Positions 32,760-42,893 are shown, counted from the stretch's first letter. The stretch: 64,000 nucleotides of DNA from Cordylochernes scorpioides (GCA_030710605.1 CP092882.1:21896446-21960445); one strand, 5' to 3'. Notes: a model not told the origin generated them from the sequence alone. Made by a program: numbers and translations.

Positions 32760-33797
32760 TCAGGTCTTCTTGCAGCAATTATGGCATTTTGCAGAAGAGT
32801 TTGGGCAAGAGTGACCCTCATGGCCGACCGTGCCACACTTGAAGCAGATGGGTTGGACAGCAGGGCAAGCTGTAGCGCGGTGGCCAAAGCTGCAGCAGCG
32901 GTAACCTTGTTTTAGGGAGATACTTTTTTCGTACCGTAGGATGAGTCCTGCAATGGGGATCTTTCCACGATGGCCCAAGAAATTTGACACTTCGTTGTCA
33001 ACCTCGAGGAAGACTGTGGTGTAGCCATGAGGGTTGTCTTTTGGACGGTGGGCAATCTTGAACATTCTTGTCCCGGAGAGGTTCTTGAGATCCTCGTTAT
33101 TTTGGAGGCTTTCCAGGATCATGTTGTTGGTTGTGCAGCCTTCTACACCGAACAGGCAAAATCTGGGATGGATGATCGGTCTTTCCGTGCATTTCAAGGA
33201 ATTGGGGATATTTTTATTAGCTTTGAATCTCGCCGCGAGAGTCGAAGCACCTTGAGTGGTTCTGGTGTGGATGACCAGCCGTCCTTTTCCATTGAGGGAG
33301 GCTGCCACGTCAGAGGAATTCAGGATTGAGGGGTCTGCTTTTTTTACTTCACGTAGAATTTCACGTGCTTCCTTGGATGGATTGTCTGACTTTATGAGTA
33401 CATGTGATTCATAAGCGGTTGTGAAAATTTTTGGGGCGGGTTTGGTCTGCTGCTTTTTTGTGAGTGGGATCGGTTTTATGACATTCGGCTTGGCTGTGGC
33501 GTTTATGTAGGGTTTCTCCTTGAGAATTTGATGTTCTTTGGCGTGATTTATCCCCTTATATACATCAAGTATTATATCCTCAGTTCCTTTTAGAGCCCAT
33601 CCCATCAGGGATAGCATTGACTGAAGTTGTTCTGTGGTCATGCCGTTCGACTTTGCTACGTCAGTCATTTTTCTTGTAGCCTTCTGATGGATAGCCTTGA
33701 TATGGTTAAACTCGAAGTTGCAAGAAGGCTCACCAATACGCGGGCGTTTCACGCTTCCTTCTCTTTGTGAAAGAGACGATTCACTGTCCATTTCCAT
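32760..33797 (-). CDS. LINE ORF1, Gag-like RNA-binding protein
   Basis: A 345-codon minus-strand frame beginning MEMDSESSLSQREGSVKRPR. The N-terminal half is charged; the central region (about residues 130-270) resembles the RRM-like fold region of arthropod LINE ORF1s. The C-terminus has CCSFGHRATAC, CFKCGTVGHEGHSC and CHNCC, successive zinc knuckles of which the middle one has perfect C-x2-C-x4-H-x4-C spacing. ORF1 coats element RNA. The frame is intact, in contrast to ORF2 downstream. (GA)n at 33840 marks the start of the element. Confidence 0.88.
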   Translation of the reverse strand: MEMDSESSLSQREGSVKRPRIGEPSCNFEFNHIKAIHQKATRKMTDVAKSNGMTTEQLQSMLSLMGWALKGTEDIILDVYKGINHAKEHQILKEKPYINATAKPNVIKPIPLTKKQQTKPAPKIFTTAYESHVLIKSDNPSKEAREILREVKKADPSILNSSDVAASLNGKGRLVIHTRTTQGASTLAARFKANKNIPNSLKCTERPIIHPRFCLFGVEGCTTNNMILESLQNNEDLKNLSGTRMFKIAHRPKDNPHGYTTVFLEVDNEVSNFLGHRGKIPIAGLILRYEKSISLKQGYRCCSFGHRATACPAVQPICFKCGTVGHEGHSCPNSSAKCHNCCKKT

Positions 33798-33905
33798 ATT
33801 TGGTTCTTTTATCCTGTGCGTAGTAATATATATTATGCAGAGAGAGAGAGAGAGAAAGAGACTAGGAGAACTGCAATCCTTTTTTATTTTTGTTTAAAGG
33901 AAACA

Positions 33906-34055
33906 TGTTATGATGGATCCGGCAACATGGCACACTCGACTGGTAAACATTCTTAGATATATAACCATGTTATAAAAAGATAAGTTAATAAATAAATACT
34001 TAATTCAGTTGCATTCTGCGTGATCAAATAGGCACAAAGTACAACATAAACAACA
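33906..34055. repeat. LTR-like repeat, right copy
   Basis: TGTTATGATGGATCCGGCAA to AAAGTACAACATAAACAACA, beginning TG and ending CA. It is homologous to 28875-29024 and contains the same internal hairpin half with GATAAGTTAATAAATAAATA. Confidence 0.65.
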
Positions 34056-35266
34056 GCGTGGATGCAAATCTGACATTTCTGGTGCAGTAATCCCTAATGT
34101 ATAGAATGTTCATAGATTATATGGGGGCCAAGTTATTTTTTATGTCTTTTGGGAGAATTGTAAGAATATAAGCAATCAATGTTACATTTTTTTTTCCAGA
34201 AAAATTATTCTTGAAAAAAAAAAACGTAAATATAAACATTTAAGTTTCAAAAATAAATTATTTTGAACACTCAAGGATAATTGTCTAAATTGTTATAGAG
34301 GAAAATATTTTACAAATTTCATATATTTTTTAACTTTTAAACTTTTTTAGTTAGTTTCTGCTATGCAGAATTATAAAAAAGAGGCTAATTAAAATTAATG
34401 AAGAAAGGAGGATTAAGAGATTTTAAAAAATGTCATTAAGTGATTTAGATTTTATTTTGAAAAGTATATAAAAATAATTCTAGTATAACTTTAAAAAAAA
34501 ATTGAGAAATGAATTGAAAAATAATTTAAATCTAGAAGTGTCGCAAACAAATATAATCAATTCAATAAAATAGTTTAAAATTACTCTGAAAAAGTCATCT
34601 ATTGAGTTCATCAACATAAAATCAGATGAAACTAAGCAAAAAAGAAAAGAAAATGAGGAATTGTTTATTAATAATTCACCTGATTTAAAAATGATGTCAA
34701 ACATCGCTATTTCCATTTCAAGTTCTTATTTCTTATAATAAAAACTATATTCAATTATTTTTTATTTGTTTCCAAAATGCTCCAAAATAAGGAATATATA
34801 GAAAAGTCCATGTGTCTAAATTGAAATGTAAAGGGTCTAAATTAAAATTGAAAATGTCTAAATAAAAATGTAAGTGTCTAAATTAAAAATATCTAAATAT
34901 AAATTAAATGTCTAATTAAAAGTTAAAAACCTATACGCGTATATCGTTCTTGGTCAAAATATTTTTTTTTCTAATTTTCTGGGGTTTTAGGTTTTGTTTT
35001 GGTTTCTATAAAGTGCGTAAATCCGCCTTAAATTTCGCGATGTGGTTAGCCTTTAAGTCAATTTAATCTTTATAATTTTTTCAATATTTTTTACAAAACA
35101 TGTAATTGCAAATCATTGAATACAATTTCTTTTAGATGATGGCAGTATTTCTTGATATTTAATATAACAACAACAACAACAAAAAAATACTTTTATCATA
35201 TTCACCTTTATTGTTCATCTATATGTAAGTATTTCTTGAATTCATTCTCTCTTTATAAAAGTAAAA
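34056..35266. other. AT-rich upstream region of gene copy 2
   Basis: No coding potential or known repeat. TATAAAG at 35007-35013 is a TATA-like word 254 bases before the ATG. A pyrimidine-rich TTTCTTTTAG at 35125-35134 would make a good splice acceptor for a 5' untranslated exon, and ATGTAAGTAT near 35222 resembles a donor. Which, if any, is used cannot be told from sequence. Confidence 0.35.
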
Positions 35267-36553
35267 ATGGATGATGGTGACAAACCTTCAAAGGAAAAAA
35301 TATTTTTAGAAGAATTTGGTGAAAGCAAGAAATTATTCCTGAACGAATACAAACTGCATTATGAAGGAACCAAAAATGCTAAAGGTCTATATCATAATAT
35401 CTTAAATAATGTCAATGATTCATTATTAAAAGGAGATACTGGAAAATTTAAAAAATATTTGAACTTGATGTTTTACCTGGAGGAAACTGAAGATAAAGAT
35501 AAATTCAACCAATATTTTGATGATATTAAAAACCCACTTAGGAATAACAATTTGATTATTTTAATTTGTAAACATAACAGAGAGAGTATTTTAAACTACT
35601 TATTTGATATTGAATTTAATATCTTGGAAAAATTACCATTTTTTTCTATAGATAGATTGATATTATTGGCAGACGACAAAGATGAATATGGTCATAATGC
35701 ATTCTACTATGCCATCAGTTCAGGCAATGTTAACCTTATTGACACATTTATCAATAAATGGCCTAATGATTATTTTGTTCTTAATTCTGAAGAACTGGCT
35801 AAATTTCTCTCTGAAGCTTATTCAGAATTGAAGATAAAAAATGTTCTATTGTCAGAAAAAATGGAATATTTTGTTGCAGATAAATTAATAAGCATTAATT
35901 TCTTTTCAAAAGAATCAGGACAAAGTAAAACTGCAGAAAGTGATACTATTTCAATTAAAGAACGGATAGATTTAGTATTGAAGAATATCAACAAATTAAA
36001 GAATGAGTATCAAGTTTTAGATGTGGATGAAAAGTTTCTATATATCATTACATTCATTGCTAAAAATATCTATGTTTTGAAGGTACAATTCAAATCAACC
36101 TATTCTAAAATACCTTGGGAAGAAATGGAATTTTTTCTTGTAGCTTTTATCTCCTCTTATAAAAAAGAGCAAGAACTTAACCTTTTCTACCGTAGCACTC
36201 TGGATAAAATCAAGTTGCTACACTATTTAGATATCTTTGCTCAAATAGTGAATGAAGCCAATGAACACCTAACATATGTAAATATGAATAAGCCTCCTCC
36301 TCGGCTACCACGTGAAAAAGTGATAAATGAACTTACAAAACAATATCCGCAACTTGAAGTTTTCTATACAGATTACCAACACATTAGGGATATTACCACT
36401 TTGGATAAAATGAACACTTATCTCAAGCTTGTAGCATCAGCTGAGCCTTATAGGAAATTGGGGGAAACTTGTCATAACAAGAGCCCTACAAGTAATAGGA
36501 GAACATTTAAAGAATACATTGGAATCTCCCAAGTTATCAACCTTCACAAGTGA
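35267..36553 (+). CDS. Giant HEPN-like/ankyrin/TPR protein, copy 2, N-terminal part
   Basis: ATG at 35267 sits in AAAAATGG, a good animal initiation context, and opens a 428-codon frame of charged, mostly alpha-helical sequence. A single ankyrin-like unit is visible around residues 138-165 (DEYGHNAFYYAISSGNVN). The rest has no recognised domain; GYPQLEV-like and PPPRLPRE segments mark turns. There is no signal peptide or membrane segment. The frame runs off track at 36553, overlapping for 119 bases the frame that carries the remainder of the protein (open from 36435). A single extra base in the G5 run at 36460-36464 explains the break, so this is the amino-terminal part of one gene and not a separate one. 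Confidence 0.8.
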   Translation: MDDGDKPSKEKIFLEEFGESKKLFLNEYKLHYEGTKNAKGLYHNILNNVNDSLLKGDTGKFKKYLNLMFYLEETEDKDKFNQYFDDIKNPLRNNNLIILICKHNRESILNYLFDIEFNILEKLPFFSIDRLILLADDKDEYGHNAFYYAISSGNVNLIDTFINKWPNDYFVLNSEELAKFLSEAYSELKIKNVLLSEKMEYFVADKLISINFFSKESGQSKTAESDTISIKERIDLVLKNINKLKNEYQVLDVDEKFLYIITFIAKNIYVLKVQFKSTYSKIPWEEMEFFLVAFISSYKKEQELNLFYRSTLDKIKLLHYLDIFAQIVNEANEHLTYVNMNKPPPRLPREKVINELTKQYPQLEVFYTDYQHIRDITTLDKMNTYLKLVASAEPYRKLGETCHNKSPTSNRRTFKEYIGISQVINLHK

Positions 36554-39500
36554 ACATCTTCTGCTCCAGTTTCCCAAGAATACTCGAAGACTTTTGACAG
36601 GTTTAAGAGATTCATTATCACATGCCCAATCTCTCTTTAAGAGAACAGAAATTGAAGTTAACACTGATTCAACATTTTTTAAGGAAATACAGGTGGATGC
36701 TAAAAAATTAGGTGATTTAATCGAACATATTTTTTATAGGTATAAAATAAGTTCTTTTAATTTTATCCTAAGAAAAATTGTTGATTGTGATAATGAGGAT
36801 GAACTAAAAAATGTAATAAAAATTCTCAACAGTATTGATTTAACAGGGACAATCTTGGTAAATATACCTTCAAAATATCAGGGAGAAGTGGAAAAGTATA
36901 TTAGTGAATTAAATGCCATTATTCCATATAAGACGGATTTGGAGAAAGCATTAATCAATAAAATGAACGAAGTTAATAATATTATAATATCCAAAGAAGA
37001 ACAAATTAAAGAAAGCTACATGATGGGGCTTTCTCTATTCAAAAGTCTAAGTGATGTGCTGAATGAAGAAATAAAACCTAATGAAATACCAGGATTCAAA
37101 TATTTTGCTAAAGAAGCCTTAAAAAATCTTGCATCTCCCATTGAATCGAGTAACCTAAAAGAATTAGCAGAGCTTGCAAAAAATATTTTAAATAGCACAC
37201 CACGAAATATAGATCATAAAATTAATGAACAGCTATATGAATTAACTTTGAAAATTTTTTATTTTGTTCAGCTTGAAATTAATGACATCAGGTATATAGA
37301 AAAATTAAAAGAGAAATTAAGTGGAAACAGATTTAAAATGGAAATAAAGAACTCCTATACACCAACTACAAAAAGCAATTGTAATCAATTCGCCCTAAAG
37401 ATTTATGATTTAAAAGAATTATTGAACAATAATTCATTGTCTCTACATAAAAAAGTACATACTATATTTAGCGCATTTGAAACCAATGAGAAATTGCAAG
37501 CTGCAGTAGAAATTCTTGTCCTAGATTCAATGTCAATTTTAGATACTTCAAGGAAATGTTTGAGAAATAATTTACTTAACATAGATGACCCGTCTCCCTT
37601 TTTGTCAGGAAGATCTCTTCGTAATCATCTGGCACATGGGAATATCCTGTTAGACTTAGTATCTAACACTACCTTAGCCCTTGCCATAAATGCCCAAAAA
37701 CTTATTTCAGAAAATATTGTAGAGAGTGATAAGAATATAGGAAAGCAGATATATGTCAGCCTTTCTAGCATGCAGTCAAATTTTGAGAAAGGGCTTGTGG
37801 TTCTACAAACACAGGAAACTATGTTTGAAGCATTAAAAGAGGGCAACATGGAGAAGCTAGAAAGCTGTCTGATGAATGGAGCAGATTTAAATGCTAGAAG
37901 CATCAATGCCAGAACAACTTTGCACTTTGCAGCGATGGGACCTAACCTTGAAATAATGAAGTTCCTTCTTGAAAACAATCTAGATCCTAAAGCTCTAGAT
38001 GTCAATGGACAAAATCCTCTCCACATAGTAGCAGCCAATGGGAGATCAATGCTGGTGGAGTTTCTTTTAGAGAAAGGTTTAGATGTAAATTGTGTAGACA
38101 ACAATTTTAAAACACCAGCTCACCTTGCATCTATGAATGGACACTTAGATACTATCAAGATTCTCTACAAATATGGAGCTAAGACTTCTCAAAAGGATGC
38201 AAGGGGACAAACAGTTTTATGCTATGCAATATGTAATGGTCATTTGGATATTGCCAAATTCTTATTGAAACAAAAACCTCATGCCAATTACATTAAAGAA
38301 ATGGCAGGCTTGAATCCCTTACATGTAGCAGTAGAAAAGGGCTTTCTAGAAATGGTAAATTTTCTTATTCAAAAGAAGGCTAATGTGAATGTTAATAATC
38401 AAAAATGGACCCCCTTGCATGCAGCATCTCTCAATGGGCATATAAACATAGTTAAATCCTTGATTTTCAATGGTTCAGATGTCAATGCAAAAATGAGTTG
38501 GGGTTGTACATCCCTGCACCTAGCAATGGAAAGGGGTCATTTAGATATAATAGAATTTCTTTTAAAGAATGGTGCCCAAGTTAATGTTGCAGATAAACTA
38601 TATGGTAATACACCATTGCACCTTGCAACAACAGATGGGCTTGAAGATTTAGTGAAAACTTTACTCAAACATAATGCCTGTATGGATGTTTTAACATTTG
38701 AAGGCTTATCCCCACTCCATTTGGCAGCAAATTGCAAGCAACTTGGGGTGATCCATATACTCCTCGAGCATGGGGCTAATATTAACATTAAAACTAAAGA
38801 TAACCTCACTGCCTTACACATTGCAGCCTCAAAAGGATGGAAAGATGTGGTCATTTGTCTTATTAAAAATGGAGCCACCATTGAAGCAAAAAGTAACAAA
38901 GGTGAAACTCCATTGTATTCGGCTGTCTCAAGTGGCAAAATAAATGTCGTTCAAATTTTGATTGAAAACAAAGCCAATGTTAATGTTAAAATTGGCGATG
39001 GTAGTTCTCTTTTACATGCTGCGGCCCTTTCTGGAAAAAAAGATGTAATAGCCATTCTTTTAAAGAATAATTTGGATATCAATGCCATTACATCATTAGG
39101 GGAAACACCTTTGCATTTGGCTGCTATAGGAGGGCACAAAGAGGTTGTGGAGCATCTTATTAAGAATAATGCTAAACTAAATGAAAAGGACTCTGTAAAT
39201 ACGACACCTTTGCAGGCTGCTATCGTGGGAAACCATAATGCTGTCTTTTATATACTCTTCAAAAAGCTGGTTGAAATGGGTAATTTGTCTGAAGATAACT
39301 TTCTCTTACATTTGGCAGTTATTTCAGAAAATAAGGAAGCTATTAAAGCTCTGTTGGCTAACGGGACTGATGTGAATGCCAAGTTTGAAGATATCACTCC
39401 ATTAATCTCTGCCATTGAGAAAAATAACAAAGACATTGTTCAGATTTTGATTGCACATGGTGCAGATGTGAATGCAGAAGTTGGCTTTCCCCTTTTAAAA

Positions 39501-42500
39501 GCAATTTATGAGAACAACGAAGAAATTGTTGATATTTTGCTAAGAAACAATTCTTCTGTAAATTTATGCCCCAGATCGGTTAAGAACTCAGATATCTATC
39601 AAATATTTGAGACAATAATTAATTTGATGGTATCACAGCAATATTTTGAAAATCCTATACTACCACAACTTGCAACACACCTAGAAGCAAATAGGGATGT
39701 TGATGAAACAAGACCTTCTTCTAAAGCTCTTGATATCATGAAAAAAGGCTTTCCGGATTGGGACATTGAAAATTTAACCCCGCTGCATATGGCTTCTGGA
39801 AGAGGCAATGAAAGAATAGTGAATTCTCTTATAACATATGGAGCTGATATCAATGCATTGATATATCAAAATGTAAGCCCATTACATCTGGCTTCTCAAG
39901 AAGGTCATGAAAATGTGGTTTGCATTTTGATTGAGAATGGTGCCTATCTCAATGTTCTGTGTAGTGAGGGCACACCATTGCATCTCGCAAGTTGCAGTGG
40001 CCATATTAATGTTGCCAGAGTTCTTCTTGATCACAAAGCTGACATCAACATTATTGATTCAAAGAATCGAAGAGCGGTGGAATTAGCTGTTGCCAATGGA
40101 CATTTACCAATTGTAAAAGTTCTACTGGAAAATCCCAAGAGGATTGATGTCAACACTAAAGGCACAGGTGACTTCACCTTGTTGCATATTGCTGCTCAAG
40201 AAGGATTCCTGGAGATATCCAAGTTTCTGGTAGAGAAAGGAGCCAATATTCATGTCAGAAATGAGTCTGGATCTAAACCTATTCACATTGCAGCTAGAGA
40301 CGGCCACCTTGACATTGTTAAATTTTATCTTGATCAGGGAATGAGCATCAATGACTTTGGGGTGGGTCACCAAACAATGCTCCACTATGCCTCCATTTCG
40401 GGTCACATAGAGGTTGTGAAGTACTTATCTGAAATGGGGTGTGATATTAACATAAAAGATAAAAATGGCTTAACACCTCTACAATTAGCACACCTACACA
40501 ACCACCAAAATCTGGTTGAGTACCTTTTAAACAAGGGAGCAACTTCTTCCAGCAATCAATTCCAGCAACTGGTGGATATGACTGATACATCAGAATTAAA
40601 TACACCATTGGAATCCACAAGTAAATTATTCAGAGCCCTAAAACAGGAAAATATTTCAGAATTTGAAGATGCTATCAAAGAAGGTGCGGTAGTGAATACC
40701 CGGAACAAATTTAGCAAGACACCCCTACATCTTGCTTCATATAAAGGAAATGATAAAATTGTTGCTTTACTCTTGCAAAATAAGGCTGATCCCAAAATTA
40801 TGGATAATAAAGGTCTCACACCTTTACACTATGCAGCTGAAGCTTCCCATTTGAAAGTAGTTGAGATGTTGTTATCCCATGGAGCAATTTATAATGCTAC
40901 AGACAAGAATGGTGTCACCCCATGCCAGTACACCTCAGATGAAAGAATTTCCTCTTTACTCAACCTCTTGGAAGGCTCATTTACAAATATTAAAAAGGGC
41001 AAAGAACAAGTGATTAGAGATCTTAAAAAATTAAAAGATGTCAAGCAGGTCAGAGCTGTGATGTGTGCTAACAACAGAGAACATGAGACCCTGATAGTGT
41101 GTGCAATCAAGACAAATTTCCCAAAGGTGGATTGCCTCAAAGAGATCCTACAAGAGAATGTATCTACCAGGATCAATTTTGCCATTTATTTAATAAATAA
41201 GGGTGAGTACCAAGAGGGTCTAAATATCTTGAGGAGTGTACTTGAAGAAAGGAGAGACATTCTGGGACCAGACAACCCTGGAACTTGGGATATCCAATAT
41301 ATCATAGCAAGAGGGCTGGATGGACAAGGGGCCTTTTTAGAAGCTCTGGATATGGCAGTAGATATAGTTAATAAACAGACAGATGCTCTGGGCATTGACT
41401 TCAGGGATACCTTGAAAACACGGAGTTTTCAGGCTTTAATGCTATATAGGCTGAGCAGAAACGAGGAAGCCCAGAACATTTTCAGAGAAGTCTATCCCAT
41501 TCAGAAAGAATTACTTGGAGCCCATCATGAGGAGGTTCTAGAAACTCTTTTCCACATGGGATTGCTTCTAGGGTCACTAGAGAAATATGACGAGGCCCTA
41601 AGTATTAATAAGGAGGTCTATAAAGTGACAAAAGAAACCTTAGGTGGGAATTCTCCAGTTACATTAGCAGCCCAGGAAAACATAGCTTCAGTTTTACTTG
41701 TGCAAAATAAATGTGATGATGCTTTAAAAATGTTTCAAGAAATTTATGAGAAGAAGAGAGTGTTGTTAGGTGAAGAACATTCTGATACACTGAGAACAAT
41801 GCAAAAAATTGGTTTAACATATATTGATCAGAGGAAGGAGCAGGAGGCCCTGAATTTATTTAAGCATCTCCTGAAAATTCAGAATAAAGTATTTGGGCCA
41901 ATGTACATCGATACATTGCACACTCGGGACATATTAGGTATGATATATGTGAATCAAGGCAAGTGGGACAGTGCACAAGTAGAGTTCAGTAGTTGCCTGG
42001 ATCAAATGAAGAAAGTTTATGGCCCAAATCATCCTATTGTATTGAGTATTCAGAAACAGATGGAATTGATGCAAATAGTTCTCAAAGTGCAGGATGGTCA
42101 ATATGTTGATACAAACCAAGACTTTCATAAATTGTCTGAGGGGGCATCAAATGCTGAAAATATGCAAAGAGGTGACCTACCTTTAAGAAGTGCTGTAGGT
42201 GAAAGTAAAAGCCCTCATCAACTTTACCCTCTACATCTTGCTGCAGATATGGGTAGCCTAGAAGAGGTAAATGCTCTATTGAAAAGTGGAACTGATGTCA
42301 ATAGCCAGGATAGTGAGGGAAGAACCCCGCTACATCATGCTGTTGACAAATGGCACACAGCTATTGTTAAAACCTTGATACAAAATGGAGCTAATGTTAC
42401 CCTAGCATCCAATAAAGGGAACACACCATTACATACAGCAGCAATTAGAGGATCTAAAGAAGTTGCGGAGATCCTATTAAAAAACTTGCATCCTGAAAAG

Positions 42501-42893
42501 TTAAAGGATTTTGTGAATGCAAAAACAAGTGGCAGAGGACTGAATGCATTGCATGTGGCCGCAGAAAGAGGTTACATTGAGATAGCGCTAACTTTACTGG
42601 CCCATGGGGCAATGTTCGACATTCTGGATAAACAGGGCAAGACCCCTGTGGACCTCTCTAAAGACAAAGATATAGATGCCCTTCTAACCCTCATGGATGA
42701 CCTCTTCAATGATGCTAAAGGTGGAAATATGAACTTAATAAGAAAACTAAAAGTTGCCAAACCTTTTTTGTTTAAAGCTCTAACAACTGGTCGTAATTGT
42801 CAGGGAAAAACTTTGCTGCAAGTTGCCATAGCTAATAAGAACCAGACACTTTCAGGTAAATTGATGACCTTGATAAGCCATAATGATGAATAA
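36519..42893 (+). CDS. Giant HEPN-like/ankyrin/TPR protein, copy 2, main part
   Basis: A 2,124-codon frame whose first start-like codon is TTG at 36519; the frame is open back to 36435, so the real start is the ATG at 35267 in another phase. Helical N-terminal sequence ends in RNHLAHG (residues 368-374, bases 37620-37640), a HEPN-type R-x4-H motif. Ankyrin repeats cover about residues 434-1490, with a variable non-ankyrin insert near 39570-39770. The 65-residue module, kinesin-light-chain-type TPRs (about 1563-1857), a second ankyrin block (about 1900-2065) and a C-terminal module copy follow. Architecture and much of the DNA match the gene at 1-5532. AATAAA overlaps the stop codon. Inferred to be a cytosolic scaffold or sensor; no catalytic activity is proven. 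Confidence 0.9.
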   Translation: MESPKLSTFTSEHLLLQFPKNTRRLLTGLRDSLSHAQSLFKRTEIEVNTDSTFFKEIQVDAKKLGDLIEHIFYRYKISSFNFILRKIVDCDNEDELKNVIKILNSIDLTGTILVNIPSKYQGEVEKYISELNAIIPYKTDLEKALINKMNEVNNIIISKEEQIKESYMMGLSLFKSLSDVLNEEIKPNEIPGFKYFAKEALKNLASPIESSNLKELAELAKNILNSTPRNIDHKINEQLYELTLKIFYFVQLEINDIRYIEKLKEKLSGNRFKMEIKNSYTPTTKSNCNQFALKIYDLKELLNNNSLSLHKKVHTIFSAFETNEKLQAAVEILVLDSMSILDTSRKCLRNNLLNIDDPSPFLSGRSLRNHLAHGNILLDLVSNTTLALAINAQKLISENIVESDKNIGKQIYVSLSSMQSNFEKGLVVLQTQETMFEALKEGNMEKLESCLMNGADLNARSINARTTLHFAAMGPNLEIMKFLLENNLDPKALDVNGQNPLHIVAANGRSMLVEFLLEKGLDVNCVDNNFKTPAHLASMNGHLDTIKILYKYGAKTSQKDARGQTVLCYAICNGHLDIAKFLLKQKPHANYIKEMAGLNPLHVAVEKGFLEMVNFLIQKKANVNVNNQKWTPLHAASLNGHINIVKSLIFNGSDVNAKMSWGCTSLHLAMERGHLDIIEFLLKNGAQVNVADKLYGNTPLHLATTDGLEDLVKTLLKHNACMDVLTFEGLSPLHLAANCKQLGVIHILLEHGANINIKTKDNLTALHIAASKGWKDVVICLIKNGATIEAKSNKGETPLYSAVSSGKINVVQILIENKANVNVKIGDGSSLLHAAALSGKKDVIAILLKNNLDINAITSLGETPLHLAAIGGHKEVVEHLIKNNAKLNEKDSVNTTPLQAAIVGNHNAVFYILFKKLVEMGNLSEDNFLLHLAVISENKEAIKALLANGTDVNAKFEDITPLISAIEKNNKDIVQILIAHGADVNAEVGFPLLKAIYENNEEIVDILLRNNSSVNLCPRSVKNSDIYQIFETIINLMVSQQYFENPILPQLATHLEANRDVDETRPSSKALDIMKKGFPDWDIENLTPLHMASGRGNERIVNSLITYGADINALIYQNVSPLHLASQEGHENVVCILIENGAYLNVLCSEGTPLHLASCSGHINVARVLLDHKADINIIDSKNRRAVELAVANGHLPIVKVLLENPKRIDVNTKGTGDFTLLHIAAQEGFLEISKFLVEKGANIHVRNESGSKPIHIAARDGHLDIVKFYLDQGMSINDFGVGHQTMLHYASISGHIEVVKYLSEMGCDINIKDKNGLTPLQLAHLHNHQNLVEYLLNKGATSSSNQFQQLVDMTDTSELNTPLESTSKLFRALKQENISEFEDAIKEGAVVNTRNKFSKTPLHLASYKGNDKIVALLLQNKADPKIMDNKGLTPLHYAAEASHLKVVEMLLSHGAIYNATDKNGVTPCQYTSDERISSLLNLLEGSFTNIKKGKEQVIRDLKKLKDVKQVRAVMCANNREHETLIVCAIKTNFPKVDCLKEILQENVSTRINFAIYLINKGEYQEGLNILRSVLEERRDILGPDNPGTWDIQYIIARGLDGQGAFLEALDMAVDIVNKQTDALGIDFRDTLKTRSFQALMLYRLSRNEEAQNIFREVYPIQKELLGAHHEEVLETLFHMGLLLGSLEKYDEALSINKEVYKVTKETLGGNSPVTLAAQENIASVLLVQNKCDDALKMFQEIYEKKRVLLGEEHSDTLRTMQKIGLTYIDQRKEQEALNLFKHLLKIQNKVFGPMYIDTLHTRDILGMIYVNQGKWDSAQVEFSSCLDQMKKVYGPNHPIVLSIQKQMELMQIVLKVQDGQYVDTNQDFHKLSEGASNAENMQRGDLPLRSAVGESKSPHQLYPLHLAADMGSLEEVNALLKSGTDVNSQDSEGRTPLHHAVDKWHTAIVKTLIQNGANVTLASNKGNTPLHTAAIRGSKEVAEILLKNLHPEKLKDFVNAKTSGRGLNALHVAAERGYIEIALTLLAHGAMFDILDKQGKTPVDLSKDKDIDALLTLMDDLFNDAKGGNMNLIRKLKVAKPFLFKALTTGRNCQGKTLLQVAIANKNQTLSGKLMTLISHNDE

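Larger units (their letters stand above)
29143..33900 (-). mobile_element. Nearly full-length RNase H-bearing non-LTR retrotransposon
   Basis: ORF1, endonuclease, reverse transcriptase and RNase H lie in the expected order over 4.7 kb on the minus strand. The domain set (zinc-knuckle ORF1, apurinic endonuclease, RT, RNase H) fits the I/R1-like group; the exact clade needs a tree. It interrupts a Gypsy remnant, since the pol tail lies at one side and the right LTR-like repeat at the other. Three frame breaks in ORF2 make it inactive. Confidence 0.85.

Noticed and set aside
36519-36521. Translation start at TTG 36519 (and at TTG 49)
   Set aside because: Both are only the first TTG in an open frame. 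Copy 1 is open to the window edge, and copy 2 is preceded by an ATG-initiated frame that aligns by one base shift. Animal nuclear genes rarely use TTG.
1-42893. Calling the giant ankyrin genes latrotoxins because they are ankyrin-rich and possibly arachnid
   Set aside because: Ankyrin repeats alone are not diagnostic. The kinesin-light-chain-type TPR array and HEPN-like motif are not part of the latrotoxin layout, there is no signal peptide at the visible start, and I see no specific match outside the repeats. No toxin function is claimed.
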